DNA of 64,000 bases. Source: Apostichopus japonicus (taxonomy: Eukaryota > Echinodermata > Holothuroidea > Aspidochirotida > Stichopodidae). Numbering within the stretch: position 1 is the stretch's first letter; each line of letters starts with the position of its first letter. Shown piece by piece: positions 36,732-46,115 of the stretch. Below the pieces are notes generated by a model. It was not told the DNA's origin. It made no database searches and saw only the letters and a program-made list of their open reading frames with translations. The translations under genes were made by a program, and so were the position numbers. The DNA is taken from contig NC_092568.1 in assembly GCF_037975245.1 (NCBI RefSeq), forward strand, positions 34,876,501 to 34,940,500. The letters run 5' to 3'.

Positions 36732-37601
36732 ATGGCAACACCAGATGAAACCGCTACGACCATGTCTAAACCCGAGCCGCCACAAGAGTCGAGCATTACG
36801 GCAGTTAATCTTAGACTACCCCCATTTTATCCAAACGACCCCGCCCTGTGGTTTGGTCAGGTAGAAAGCCTTTTCGTTACACGCCGTATTACCAGCCAAG
36901 ATACCAAATTCGCCTTTGTCATTTCTTCTCTCCAACCGGAAGTGGCGCAGGAAATTAGGGACATACTCCTCACCCCACCATCCAAGAACCGGTACGACTT
37001 TCTAAAGTCCGAGCTCATAAAGCGTACATCTCAGTCGGAACAAAAGCGCCTACGCCAGCTGCTGACCACTGAAGACCTCGGCGACAGAAAACCGAGTCAA
37101 CTACTGCGTCGCATGTACCAACTCCTCGGAGACCAGCAACTCGAGAGCTCTATCCTGAAGCAACTCTTCTTACAACGGTTGCCCACGAATGTTCAGCTCA
37201 TTCTCGCTTCTACCTCCGAGCAAGTTGACATCCACGGTTTGGCCTCGTTGGCCGACAAAATTCTAGAGGTTACTCCCTCACCAGTCGTCGCCGCAGTCGT
37301 TGACTCCGTACCAGCCATTGCAGCCACTCCACAAGTTGCACAAACATCAATTTCGCCCGACACAACTCACCTCGTCGCTCTAGTGGATAAGCTATCCCTA
37401 CAAGTAGAAGAGCTCACCAGGACCGTCCAGCAGCTAAAACAACGCTCCCGCTCCCGTAGTCGTCCTCGTGGCCGTTCACCAGCTGGCAACCCAAGCTTTT
37501 GTTACTTTCACAACAGCTTTGGGGATAATGCAAGAAAGTGTCGCCCCCCTTGCAAACACCCGAAGTCCCAGGATCTGTTAAACAAGCAGGCCAGCAACTA
37601 G
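36732..37601 (+). CDS. gag: Gag of the LTR retrotransposon
   Basis: 289 codons, from ATG in the context TTACG-ATG to TAG. The capsid-like part begins [20 protein letters not shown] and includes [13 protein letters not shown], both typical of CsRn1/Kabuki-type and related Gag proteins. A Ser/Arg-rich stretch (about 238-249) precedes one zinc knuckle of the form C257-x2-H260-x9-C270-x3-C274. This CHCC order, instead of the retroviral CCHC, is the mark of the clade. Gag assembles the particle and binds element RNA. The last 73 bases overlap pol in the -1 frame. Confidence 0.92.
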   Translation: MATPDETATTMSKPEPPQESSITAVNLRLPPFYPNDPALWFGQVESLFVTRRITSQDTKFAFVISSLQPEVAQEIRDILLTPPSKNRYDFLKSELIKRTSQSEQKRLRQLLTTEDLGDRKPSQLLRRMYQLLGDQQLESSILKQLFLQRLPTNVQLILASTSEQVDIHGLASLADKILEVTPSPVVAAVVDSVPAIAATPQVAQTSISPDTTHLVALVDKLSLQVEELTRTVQQLKQRSRSRSRPRGRSPAGNPSFCYFHNSFGDNARKCRPPCKHPKSQDLLNKQASN

Positions 37602-40600
37602 GGACGACACAGCTGTCTGGCCCCACTCCTAAGAGTCGTCTTTTCTACGTAATGGACAGGGAAACAGGAACCCGCTTCCTCATCGACACCGGTGCAGAGG
37701 TTAGTGTTATTCCTGCCACGAGCAAAGAGAAGACTACACCAGCGAGATTTTTCTTAAGAGCTGCAAATCTCACCAACATAGGTACATATGGTGAATCTTC
37801 GCTAACCCTCAACATAGGTTTACGCCATATTTACCGATGGATTTTTGTTAAGGCTGACGTCTCAACTCCTATCATAGGTGCAGATTTCCTTGAACACTTC
37901 TCATTACTAGTCGATATCAAGCATCGTCGACTGCTTGATCTTCATACTTCCCTTAGTATCACTGGTATTCGTTCAACAGTAGAGTCTTCCAATCTTACTT
38001 TTCACATTGATGACCACGACTCACAGTATCGCTCGTTACTACGTCAGTTTCCGCACCTCGTCAATCCCAGTCGAACAGCTGCCACTGTCAAACATAACAT
38101 CACCCACCATATCCTCACAAAAGGACCACCTACTTTCGCCCGTCCTCGTCGTCTCGCACCTGATCGATTACGTCTTGCCAAAAACGAATTTGAGCATATG
38201 CTGGAATTAGGTATTATCAGACCCTCTGAAAGTTCTTGGTCTTCACCTCTACATATGGTACCCAAGAAGTCAGGCGATTGGAGACCGTGTGGAGACTATC
38301 GCTCCCTCAACAGCGTCACTATTCCAGACCGCTACCCGATACCGCATATACATGATTTTACTGGTACCCTTCATGGCAAGATAATCTTCTCTAAAATTGA
38401 CCTTGTACGTGCATACCACCAAATTCCAGTTGAACCGGCCGACGTTCCAAAGACCGCGATCACGACACCTTTCGGTCTCTTCGAGTTCGTTAGGATGCCT
38501 TTCGGTCTAAAAAATGCAGCTCAAACCTTTCAACGCTTCATCGACGAGGTACTTCGAGGCTTGCCTTTTGTATACGCCTATCTGGATGATCTCTTAGTGG
38601 CTAGTTCCTCTGCCGAGGAGCATTATCAACACCTCAACCAGTTATTTCAACGACTTGACAGCTATGGCATTAATATCAACCCTAGTAAATGTGAGCTTGG
38701 AGTGTCTTCACTTGAATTCTTGGGCCATCACGTTGACAGTCAGGGAATCCGTCCCCTGCCTGAGAAGGTTCAAGCAGTTCAAGACTTCCCGGCACCTGAA
38801 AACCTCACTCAGTTGCGTGCATTTCTTGGTTTAGCCAATTTCTATCGACGTTTTGTTCCACATTGTGCTACTCTTATGCAACCTCTTACTGACTTACTCT
38901 CGTCTAAAGTCAAGAACAAATCTATTCAACTGACCGATGCACAACACCAGTCCTTCAAAGACATCAAGACTGCCTTAGCTCAGGTGACATTACTTCATCA
39001 CCCGTTGCCTCAAGCGACCCTTTCACTAATGGTGGATGCCTCCGATTTTGCTGTGGGCGGTGTCCTGCAACAGTTTATAAATGGTACATGGCGTCCATTA
39101 TCATTTTTCTCTAAGCGTCTCCAGAAAGCAGAAACTCGCTACAGTGCCTTTGGTCGAGAACTCCTGGCGGTCTACCTTAGCATTCGACACTTCCGTCACT
39201 TGCTCGATGGACGAAGCTTTACGGTCTACACGGATCACAAGCCACTTACTTACGCCTTTGCTTCCAAGCCAGATCGCTATTCACCTCGCGAAATTCGTCA
39301 CCTAGATTATATTTCGCAATACTCCACCGACCTACGTCACATTCCAGGTCGCGACAACGTAGTAGCAGACGCGCTATCTCGTAACGTATACGGCGTTACT
39401 ATCTCCTCATCACCACTCGATTTCACAGCAATCGCATCTGCGCAACAACACGACGATGAGCTTATTCAGCTACGGAAATCATCTTCGTTAAAGCTTACAG
39501 ATGTACCCCTTCCCGCAGCGGAGGGCACCATTACCTGTGATGTCTCTACTGGCACAGCCAGACCTTACATTCCGCAACAATTTCGACGAGCAGTCTTCGA
39601 TTCTCTTCACTCACTTTCGCACCCTGGCATCAATGCTACCAAACGACTAATCACGCAGCGTTACATTTGGTCAAACGTACACAAAGATGTCTCGAATTGG
39701 TGCAAATCATGCATTAAGTGTCAACAAGTTAAGGTTCACCGTCACACCAAAACGCCAATTGGTAGTTTCCCGATGACGCAGACCCGCTTCCAGCACATTC
39801 ACATGGACATTGTTGGACCACTGCCACCCTCGGAGGGATATTCCTATCTACTCACCATCGTTGACCGCTTTACAAGATGGCCGGAAGCCATTCCGATTTC
39901 GAACATCACAGCCGAAACCGTAGCCAAATCCTTTGTTAAACGATGGGTCTCTACCTTTGGAGTTCCTTCGGTGATAACAACAGATAGAGGTTCGCAATTC
40001 GAGTCTTCCCTCTTTCGCCACCTTAACCAACTACTAGGAACACATCGCATCCGAACGACCGCCTACCATCCGGCAGCCAATGGTCTTGTGGAACGTTTTC
40101 ACCGGCAATTAAAGTCAGCACTTTCAGCTGCCGATTCCACACACTGGACAGAAGTACTTCCTTTGGCCCTTTTAGGCATTCGCACTTCTCTTAAGGTGGA
40201 CATGAACTGTTCCGCTGCAGAAATGGTTTTTGGCACAACACTGGCTCTTCCCAGTGACATTGTTTCACCGTCTGATGATGATAGTCTGATGGACCCATCT
40301 GACTACGTGGATCGTCTTCGTCAGTACATGACTAACCTTCGTCCTGCCTTGACCAGAACGCCTCCTTACCGCAACCAAATACATCCAGACCTGCATACCT
40401 GCACTCATGTTTGGATACGTATTGACGCTGTTCGTGCACCATTACAACCTCACTACAATGGCCCTTACCAAGTCATCGAGCGACACGATAAATTCTTTAT
40501 TCTTTTGGTACGTGGCAAGCGATCAACCATCAGTCTGGATCGACTCAAACCAGCGTACCTCGACGACGAATTCACAACAGTCGCTAAACCTTCAGCTCCG

Positions 40601-40774
40601 TCTCGACGCATTGACAAAGCCAAACCGACTACGCCTACCACACCCGATCTCCCGGCTACCTCGACACCTACACGTCCTGTAGAAAACACCAAGCCGCCAC
40701 CGACCAGAGTTACTCGGTCGGGTAGACACGTCCATTGGCCGAGCCGCTATGTTGAAGTCATCGTCATCGATTGA
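37529..40774 (+). CDS. pol: Pol of the LTR retrotransposon (PR-RT-RNaseH-IN)
   Basis: The frame opens at 37529, has no ATG near its start and lies -1 to gag, so it is expected as a Gag-Pol fusion. Counting from 37538: protease DTG at 50-52; RT with [15 protein letters not shown] and YLDD at 348-351; RNase H with [12 protein letters not shown] (Asp500) and YTDHKPL; integrase HHCC region (HSLSHPG ... CKSCIKC), then catalytic D757, D816 and E852, the last two 35 residues apart; a GPY module at 975-977 (YNGPYQVIE); and a Pro/Thr-rich tail ending near [13 protein letters not shown]. About 1080 residues with no stop or frameshift; all catalytic motifs seen are intact. Confidence 0.95.
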   Translation, partial: CKKVSPPLQTPEVPGSVKQAGQQLGTTQLSGPTPKSRLFYVMDRETGTRFLIDTGAEVSVIPATSKEKTTPARFFLRAANLTNIGTYGESSLTLNIGLRHIYRWIFVKADVSTPIIGADFLEHFSLLVDIKHRRLLDLHTSLSITGIRSTVESSNLTFHIDDHDSQYRSLLRQFPHLVNPSRTAATVKHNITHHILTKGPPTFARPRRLAPDRLRLAKNEFEHMLELGIIRPSESSWSSPLHMVPKKSGDWRPCGDYRSLNSVTIPDRYPIPHIHDFTGTLHGKIIFSKIDLVRAYHQIPVEPADVPKTAITTPFGLFEFVRMPFGLKNAAQTFQRFIDEVLRGLPFVYAYLDDLLVASSSAEEHYQHLNQLFQRLDSYGININPSKCELGVSSLEFLGHHVDSQGIRPLPEKVQAVQDFPAPENLTQLRAFLGLANFYRRFVPHCATLMQPLTDLLSSKVKNKSIQLTDAQHQSFKDIKTALAQVTLLHHPLPQATLSLMVDASDFAVGGVLQQFINGTWRPLSFFSKRLQKAETRYSAFGRELLAVYLSIRHFRHLLDGRSFTVYTDHKPLTYAFASKPDRYSPREIRHLDYISQYSTDLRHIPGRDNVVADALSRNVYGVTISSSPLDFTAIASAQQHDDELIQLRKSSSLKLTDVPLPAAEGTITCDVSTGTARPYIPQQFRRAVFDSLHSLSHPGINATKRLITQRYIWSNVHKDVSNWCKSCIKCQQVKVHRHTKTPIGSFPMTQTRFQHIHMDIVGPLPPSEGYSYLLTIVDRFTRWPEAIPISNITAETVAKSFVKRWVSTFGVPSVITTDRGSQFESSLFRHLNQLLGTHRIRTTAYHPAANGLVERFHRQLKSALSAADSTHWTEVLPLALLGIRTSLKVDMNCSAAEMVFGTTLALPSDIVSPSDDDSLMDPSDYVDRLRQYMTNLRPALTRTPPYRNQIHPDLHTCTHVWIRIDAVRAPLQPHYNGPYQVIERHDKFFILLVRGKRSTISLDRLKPAYLDDEFTTVAKPSAPSRRIDKAKPTTPTTPDLPATSTPTRPVENTKPPPTRVTRSGRHVHWPSRYVEVIVID
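37577..37622 (+). promoter_or_regulatory. Candidate -1 ribosomal frameshift signal, gag to pol
   Basis: G_TTA_AAC at 37577-37583 is in the correct gag phase for -1 slippage; GUUAAAC is a known slippery heptamer of an arterivirus. Five bases later GGCCAG (37589-37594) can pair with CTGGCC (37617-37622), enclosing the gag stop at 37599. Distance and order fit a slippery-site-plus-stem signal. The stem is only six pairs with a long loop, so extra pairing or a pseudoknot would be needed for high efficiency. Confidence 0.6.
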
Positions 40775-40839
40775 ATCATTAGCTCCTGTTGTACGACACT
40801 TATCGTTTTACTCGATTGCTCTCACTTACTCAGCAATCT

Positions 40840-40848
40840 GGGGAGGAG
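40840..40848 (+). promoter_or_regulatory. Polypurine tract
   Basis: GGGGAGGAG lies five bases before the 3' LTR and is the only purine run there. It would prime plus-strand DNA synthesis. Confidence 0.7.
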
Positions 40849-40853
40849 CTAGT

Positions 40854-41697
40854 TGTAGTGATTTAGTTTCGTCCACCCTCCTTTAGAATTGAACATTCCG
40901 TGACGGGTTTCCGGAAGCCCCTGATTTTCAGGGGTTAGAAAGTTTCTAGGAAGCGTGGGCACAACCGACGAGCGACGCGAGCGATTAACCTGGCCAACCG
41001 TATATATTTTGTAGCGAACGACTTCTACAGCGATTGATTCTCGTATTTTAGTATATTTAAGGATCTTTTAACAGAACGTTTATTTTTATCTGTGGATTTT
41101 ACTCGAGGACACTTTATCCAACCTTAAAGTCGACTTAACTTCGAGGAACATTTTAGCGTTACCAATTATATATAGCCTACCGTTGATTCTGCCTAAAGCA
41201 CTTATACGTAGGTCCGCCTTACCTACTTTTACTTATATCTACAGCCATCGCGCCGAGCGAGGACTTATATTTTATTATAACCTAGATGTAGCGTGAGCAT
41301 CAACACTTCTAAAAGGGGCTGGCGAAAATATTCGCCACCGATTCGTGGAGTGTTTACGTGTTCATACATATATCTTTTTAGTACCTAGAGACTATTCGGT
41401 CGCGAAAGCCTTCACGCGATACAGCATATACCACTTATTTACTGGAAGCCACTGGATCGCGAAGCCGTATATTATTTAGCGTCATAGCGCCATCATTAGC
41501 GTCTAGCCTGTAGCATCTAGCTCGTAGTATCTAGCTTTCAACCATATACAGAGTCTGGTAACTTAAACACCAGCTGACTTAGCCTGAGGATTCTGGCGTT
41601 GGCAACAATCCGGGATATGGACGTGGAAAGACATAGTATTTAAAGGTATGTCGATCTTTTTATACTTTAGATTAGTTTCCCCACAGAAACATCTAAA
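40854..41697 (+). repeat. 3' LTR
   Basis: 844 bp, the same length as the 5' LTR, with no mismatch found by eye. In the intron of OPA3 it brings a donor word (41645/41646) and an acceptor-like TTAGTTTCCCCACAG ending at 41686, exactly 100 bp before the true OPA3 exon 2. Confidence 0.93.
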
Positions 41698-41786
41698 GGG
41701 TAACAAAGGATACCTAGATAGAGAAATCAAAGGCCATTTATCTGAAGTTGATCGTTTCTTTCTTTCCCTGGTCTTCCCCTCGACAG

Positions 41787-42121
41787 TATACCACTGGCTG
41801 GATGTCAATCTACGAATGAGGATCCTCGGGCTTGGGAAAGCCACCGAAGTGGCTCCTCTGAGCGAGGAGGCAGCCGTTGAACTTGGTGCTGAAATGATCG
41901 GCGAGACCTTCATCTTTACCGTGGCAGTAGGTTGTCTGGCATTTGAGTATTGGAGGCAAGCAAGAAAGGAAGCTAAACATGAAAATAAACAGACGGATGC
42001 CATAGACAGATTAGAAAGTAGAGTCAATGAACTAGGAATGCTCCTAGAGCAACAAGATGCCAGACTACGAGAGATGAACAGAATAATTTTAACCCGGACT
42101 CCCGCTAGCAAATCATCCTGA
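41787..42121 (+). CDS. OPA3: OPA3-like mitochondrial protein, exon 2
   Basis: Acceptor CCCCTCGACAG|TA, phase 1, giving Leu at the junction and then YHWLDVNLRMRILGLG, the family's LYHW...MRIMGF signature. Next come PLSEEAAVELGAEMIGE, a hydrophobic FIFTVAVGCLAFEYWR segment that probably anchors the protein in a mitochondrial membrane, a charged coiled coil with RLESRVNELGMLLEQQ, and a short tail with the stop at 42119. With exon 1 the protein has 187 residues (179 in human, as I recall). In human, OPA3 loss causes 3-methylglutaconic aciduria type III and dominant forms cause optic atrophy with cataract. Only 89 bp of original intron, with its pyrimidine tract, remain between the LTR element and this exon. 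Confidence 0.95.
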
Positions 42122-42124
42122 AGA

Positions 42125-45100
42125 TAAAAGTGGAGGATTTTATTGTGCAATTCCACCAAGCAAGACTGTATTTGCCAGATTCTGAATGTGTGTAAATACT
42201 GTAGTCGTAAACAAACTTGTTAGATGTATGTACTCATTTCATGGACAGAAAATCAGTGTCATTGTGCAGGCTTCTTGCTAATTATGTTCAGTAATTTTCA
42301 ACTCAACTTGCTACAGTTTAAACAGAGCTCTCTAAAACCATATTATAAATGTACTTGAGTGTTGGTTGGACTTCTAGGTCCAGTGTACTGTACCATAACT
42401 TGAAGTATGTCACTTAAAATCAGAAAGTCACAACTGAAGAAGAGTCTGGAAATGTAAATGAGGAAATTTGTGACGAAATTTGACCATTGCAGCTTGGATG
42501 GCCATTAGTTGGCGCATGAAAGTGGACAACACATTCTCATCTCAAGGAGACACAAGATTACATGGGCTGCATGACACCATACATGTACTTTAATAGGGTG
42601 TGGAATACCGTATAGTTTACGTACTTCACAATGTGAAATTGATGCTCCTGACAAATGTACTGTACGTAATGAATAAGTACAATATCTGGCTGTTTGCACA
42701 GATATAAAATATAAATATATCTATATATATACATATATGTATATATCTTTATATATATATATATCCAAAAGAGAAAAAGTTGCAACGAAAGAAGCGCTGT
42801 GATAACGCTCGAAATATTTTGTAACTGATTTAACGTTTTAAGTAATAAAGTTGGAAATGAAAGTCATTTTTTCTCCCTTTGTATCTTTTGGATATATCTT
42901 ACTTTCCAACACATGCCAACAGACATGTCTATATAAATATATATATATATATGCATTCTTTATATACGGAAGCCAGTACAGGACACATACAAGTACCGTT
43001 TCTAACTGTGTTGCTGCATTACATACCCTTTTTCAAACCCAAATGCCGGTAGTGTGGTTTACAGTAGCTTCATAAACTATTATCAGAAAAGTGGTGCATT
43101 TATGGGTCCTATTAGAGGTCTAGCTGGATGGAGGACAGTGCCCTGGGCTGCTGGACTGTCCAGTCTAATAAGATAACCTTTCCATCCTTAATTGTAGATG
43201 AGCAATTTTGAAAGAAATGCTGCAGCTGTTTAGTCTAACCAGATGCACTTGCTTACACTAAATGCCAGGCAGATAAGACTTGAATTTTCATCAACAGAAA
43301 TATTGTCATCAATTCTTTAAATGAATGCAGCTAATGTCAAAACTTATGGCTAGGAAGGATACTTGTTTCCATGGAAACAATTTTTCAAATGTCACAAATC
43401 AGTGAAACACTTGTGGTCATACAACATTCAAGATGACAGTCATAAACTTTGATCCCAACTAATGTGGAAATCTTAAAACAGCTACTGAAATAGCCCCACC
43501 ATTTAGTACAAGTTCCACTTTCTCACATCCTCTAGATTTTGAGTCTACAGTTTCTACACATAACCATATGTTCAAATTGTGGGGAAACTTATTTTCTCAA
43601 GTAAGCATTTGGCCAGTTCTAGCATTATTACCTTTCTGGTAAGTAGAAGTACTTCATTAAAGTTAAAGTGTAATGATCAAAAGATTTACAAGAGTTCTAC
43701 TAAGTTTTGGATTGAAATCCTGGTGTGCAAGGGTGTTTTATTTTTAATTTCTTTCTTTCTTTTTTCACACTAGTAACTTTAAAAACTTGATAAGCATCAA
43801 CAATAGTCCATTATTTTATTTTCTCAGATATAAATCATGAAATAAACAAATATGCACCATCCTTCAGAAGAAATTAATAACGAAAACTATGTAAGATTGT
43901 TTCGGATAAAATGTGTGGTTGTACTGTTCTCTCAATTTCTCTGTAAAGTTTATGAAATAAAGTGTATTTTATTTGATTCCACTGCTGATATTTTGTGCCT
44001 TGCCATGATTTTCATGTTTAAATGTATATTTAAGTTGTATTGTAACATTTAACATATGTTGTAAATCTGGTTACTTGCTTTGACCTTACTATCAATTTTT
44101 TTTTAAATAAGTTACCGCAGACAAGCAACCGTTGAATTATGTTGTTTATACGGGAGAAAACTGGGGCTAGGAACCTCTAGTAAATAATCATAATAATAAT
44201 AAAAATAACTTATATAGTCTTATATAGTGCGGACCCCAACAAAAGTTGTTCATTGTGCTTTACGGGCGCTGAAGGTTAAAAAACTAAAACAGTTGAGAGA
44301 AAAGAAAAGTTTTGAATAATTGAATCCAAAGACCTAAGTTCAACCGGAAAGGAGTTCCATAAACATGGTGCAGCATTCAGAAAGCTACAGTCACCGAAAG
44401 ATCTTGTAGAGTTTGAATCTTGCACATTCCAAAAAACTAAAATACATGTAGGGCAATACTGAAAATCTTTTCTAGGTTCTATTGAAAGCCAATTGCTCCT
44501 TCCATCCTAAAATTATCATTGATGAAGGAAAACATAACCCAAACTGCACATGTGAAGCTAAAAACCCTCATGTGCATTTTCTAGAATATCAATCTGTACT
44601 GTACATCTCTAATTTCACAAGGAAAAAGCAAATGTTTTGCAGAATACAATTTTGTCATATTTATTAAGAATGTTCTTTACAGGGAGACAATGAGGTTACA
44701 TATCTATGTACATTTAAAAATTCTCATCCCATTATCAAAATATTGCAAAATTATCTTACAAATCCCCACTTCAAGGTTGCATGAAATAATTTCCACAGCA
44801 AATATATATGTATACCCAATGTAAGTAATGTAACTGGATTATAATCTTAATATTCAGTGTTTGTTCATGAAACACTCAATAACCAAAACGTACTTGTTGA
44901 TGTCAATCAACCTGCTGATAATTCACAGAGTATCTCAACAGTAATAACATTCCTGTTAATGTTTCTTTGAAACATCTAAGCTCTGAAATAATCACTTTGC
45001 CTGAAATTCCAAGAGTCCACTCTACATCTGAAGCAGATTCTATCAATCAAAGAAAAGTTGTTCATTTTTTACCCAAATTTAACATTTGCCTCCTAGAATA

Positions 45101-46010
45101 AGGAGGTTATTCCTACAATAGGTCCTTTACATAGTCAAGCTGAAAAGGGAACTAATACTTACAAACATCAGACTTTATTTGTCCCTAAACCCTTATTATC
45201 GTAGAGTCTGTAAAATCTGACTTGTTACACTGTCACAGATTCACCCAAAACCTGATATCATCATCACAACCCAAAGTTTGAAATTATTTCAAGACTTGCC
45301 AAATCTTGGGAAATGAAGTCATCTCCTTTTTAAACTTGACCAGCCAGGGTGTTATATGATATACAAAGAGGTTTAAATTGTTCATTTAAAGTTGGTTTCA
45401 TTACAGACATGAACAATTACAGCTTGATACTGTGTTCTATTATAAGATTCCAAACCAAGTTTCCTGTGGTTTGCCTGTATAATTACCTTGGTTCAATAGT
45501 GGCTTAGAAAACCAGTGGCTTGCATCACAAAAATAAAAGGAGACTTAAAAAAGTCAAGGTGTCAGACAGACTACCAAGGTAAACTCACAGACATAAATGG
45601 AATGGTGTCAGTCGTTTTTTTGTCATCCTTCTCTAGAAAGAAGAAAACAGCAGAAAAGAGCTTAAAATACAAGAAGGACACAAAAACATCTATCCTGAGA
45701 TAATTAAATATCACAATCAATTGTAAATACATTAAACATCTACTTCCTCATAACCTTCAGCTAGAAAACTAAAAAAAAAGAGATGAATATGGACAAATGC
45801 TTTGTGGTTCCTTGCCACCAGTTTAGGGGGACACTAAAAAGATACAAAAATTACCCCTGATGTATATAAGGCACTGAAACTACAAGACAGCAAGCAATAT
45901 TCCAGAAGAAACAAACCCTACAAATGACAAAGGCAATTGCCTCTCTTCAAGGTGATATAATAGATAACCTACACATTACAAATGTTTATATTAATTCATC
46001 ATTTACGTAT
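42125..46010. other. Intergenic between convergent OPA3 and CCDC61
   Basis: No exon recognised. It holds an AT microsatellite (42700-42765 and about 42935-42955) with an inverted pair ATATATCCAAAAGA / TCTTTTGGATATAT (about 42760 and 42885), and at 44190-44440 a dispersed repeat with a (TAA)n start, TTATATAG ... GTGCTTTACGGGCGC, and GGAGTTCCATAAACATGGTG. The latter resembles common marine-invertebrate repeats. Confidence 0.5.
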
Positions 46011-46017
46011 GGCAGCC

Positions 46018-46115
46018 TTAACCGATATTCTCTTTCATAAACTGTTGCAAGGCACTAAGTCTCGCATCGATTTCGGCCATCTCCGAGGACCTGTTATAGA
46101 CTTCTTGGGAACGAT
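46018..46115 (-). CDS. CCDC61: CCDC61 terminal exon
   Basis: Acceptor TTGCTCTACAG|AT, phase 1, stop TAA at 46018-46020. It encodes RSQEVYNRSSEMAEIDARLS and ALQQFMKENIG. MAEIDARLxALQxxM is the conserved end of CCDC61 proteins. Confidence 0.93.

Larger units (their letters stand above)
34729..41697 (+). mobile_element. Ty3/Gypsy LTR retrotransposon, CsRn1-like, with SGNH-hydrolase ORF
   Basis: A 6969-bp element flanked by GGGT on both sides (34725-34728, 41698-41701), consistent with a 4-bp target duplication. Order: 5' LTR, tRNA-Trp primer site, SGNH-like ORF, gag, pol (protease, RT, RNase H, integrase with GPY module), purine tract, 3' LTR. A CHCC gag knuckle and a tRNA-Trp primer are hallmarks I know for the CsRn1/Kabuki clade. 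All three ORFs are open, and no difference was found between the LTRs by eye, so the insertion is probably recent and possibly still active. It sits in OPA3 intron 1, in the same direction as the gene. Confidence 0.95.

Noticed and set aside
42700-42960. AT-rich palindrome as an origin or terminator
   Set aside because: It is a (TA)n microsatellite with an inverted pair, of a type common as slippage debris; nothing supports a function.
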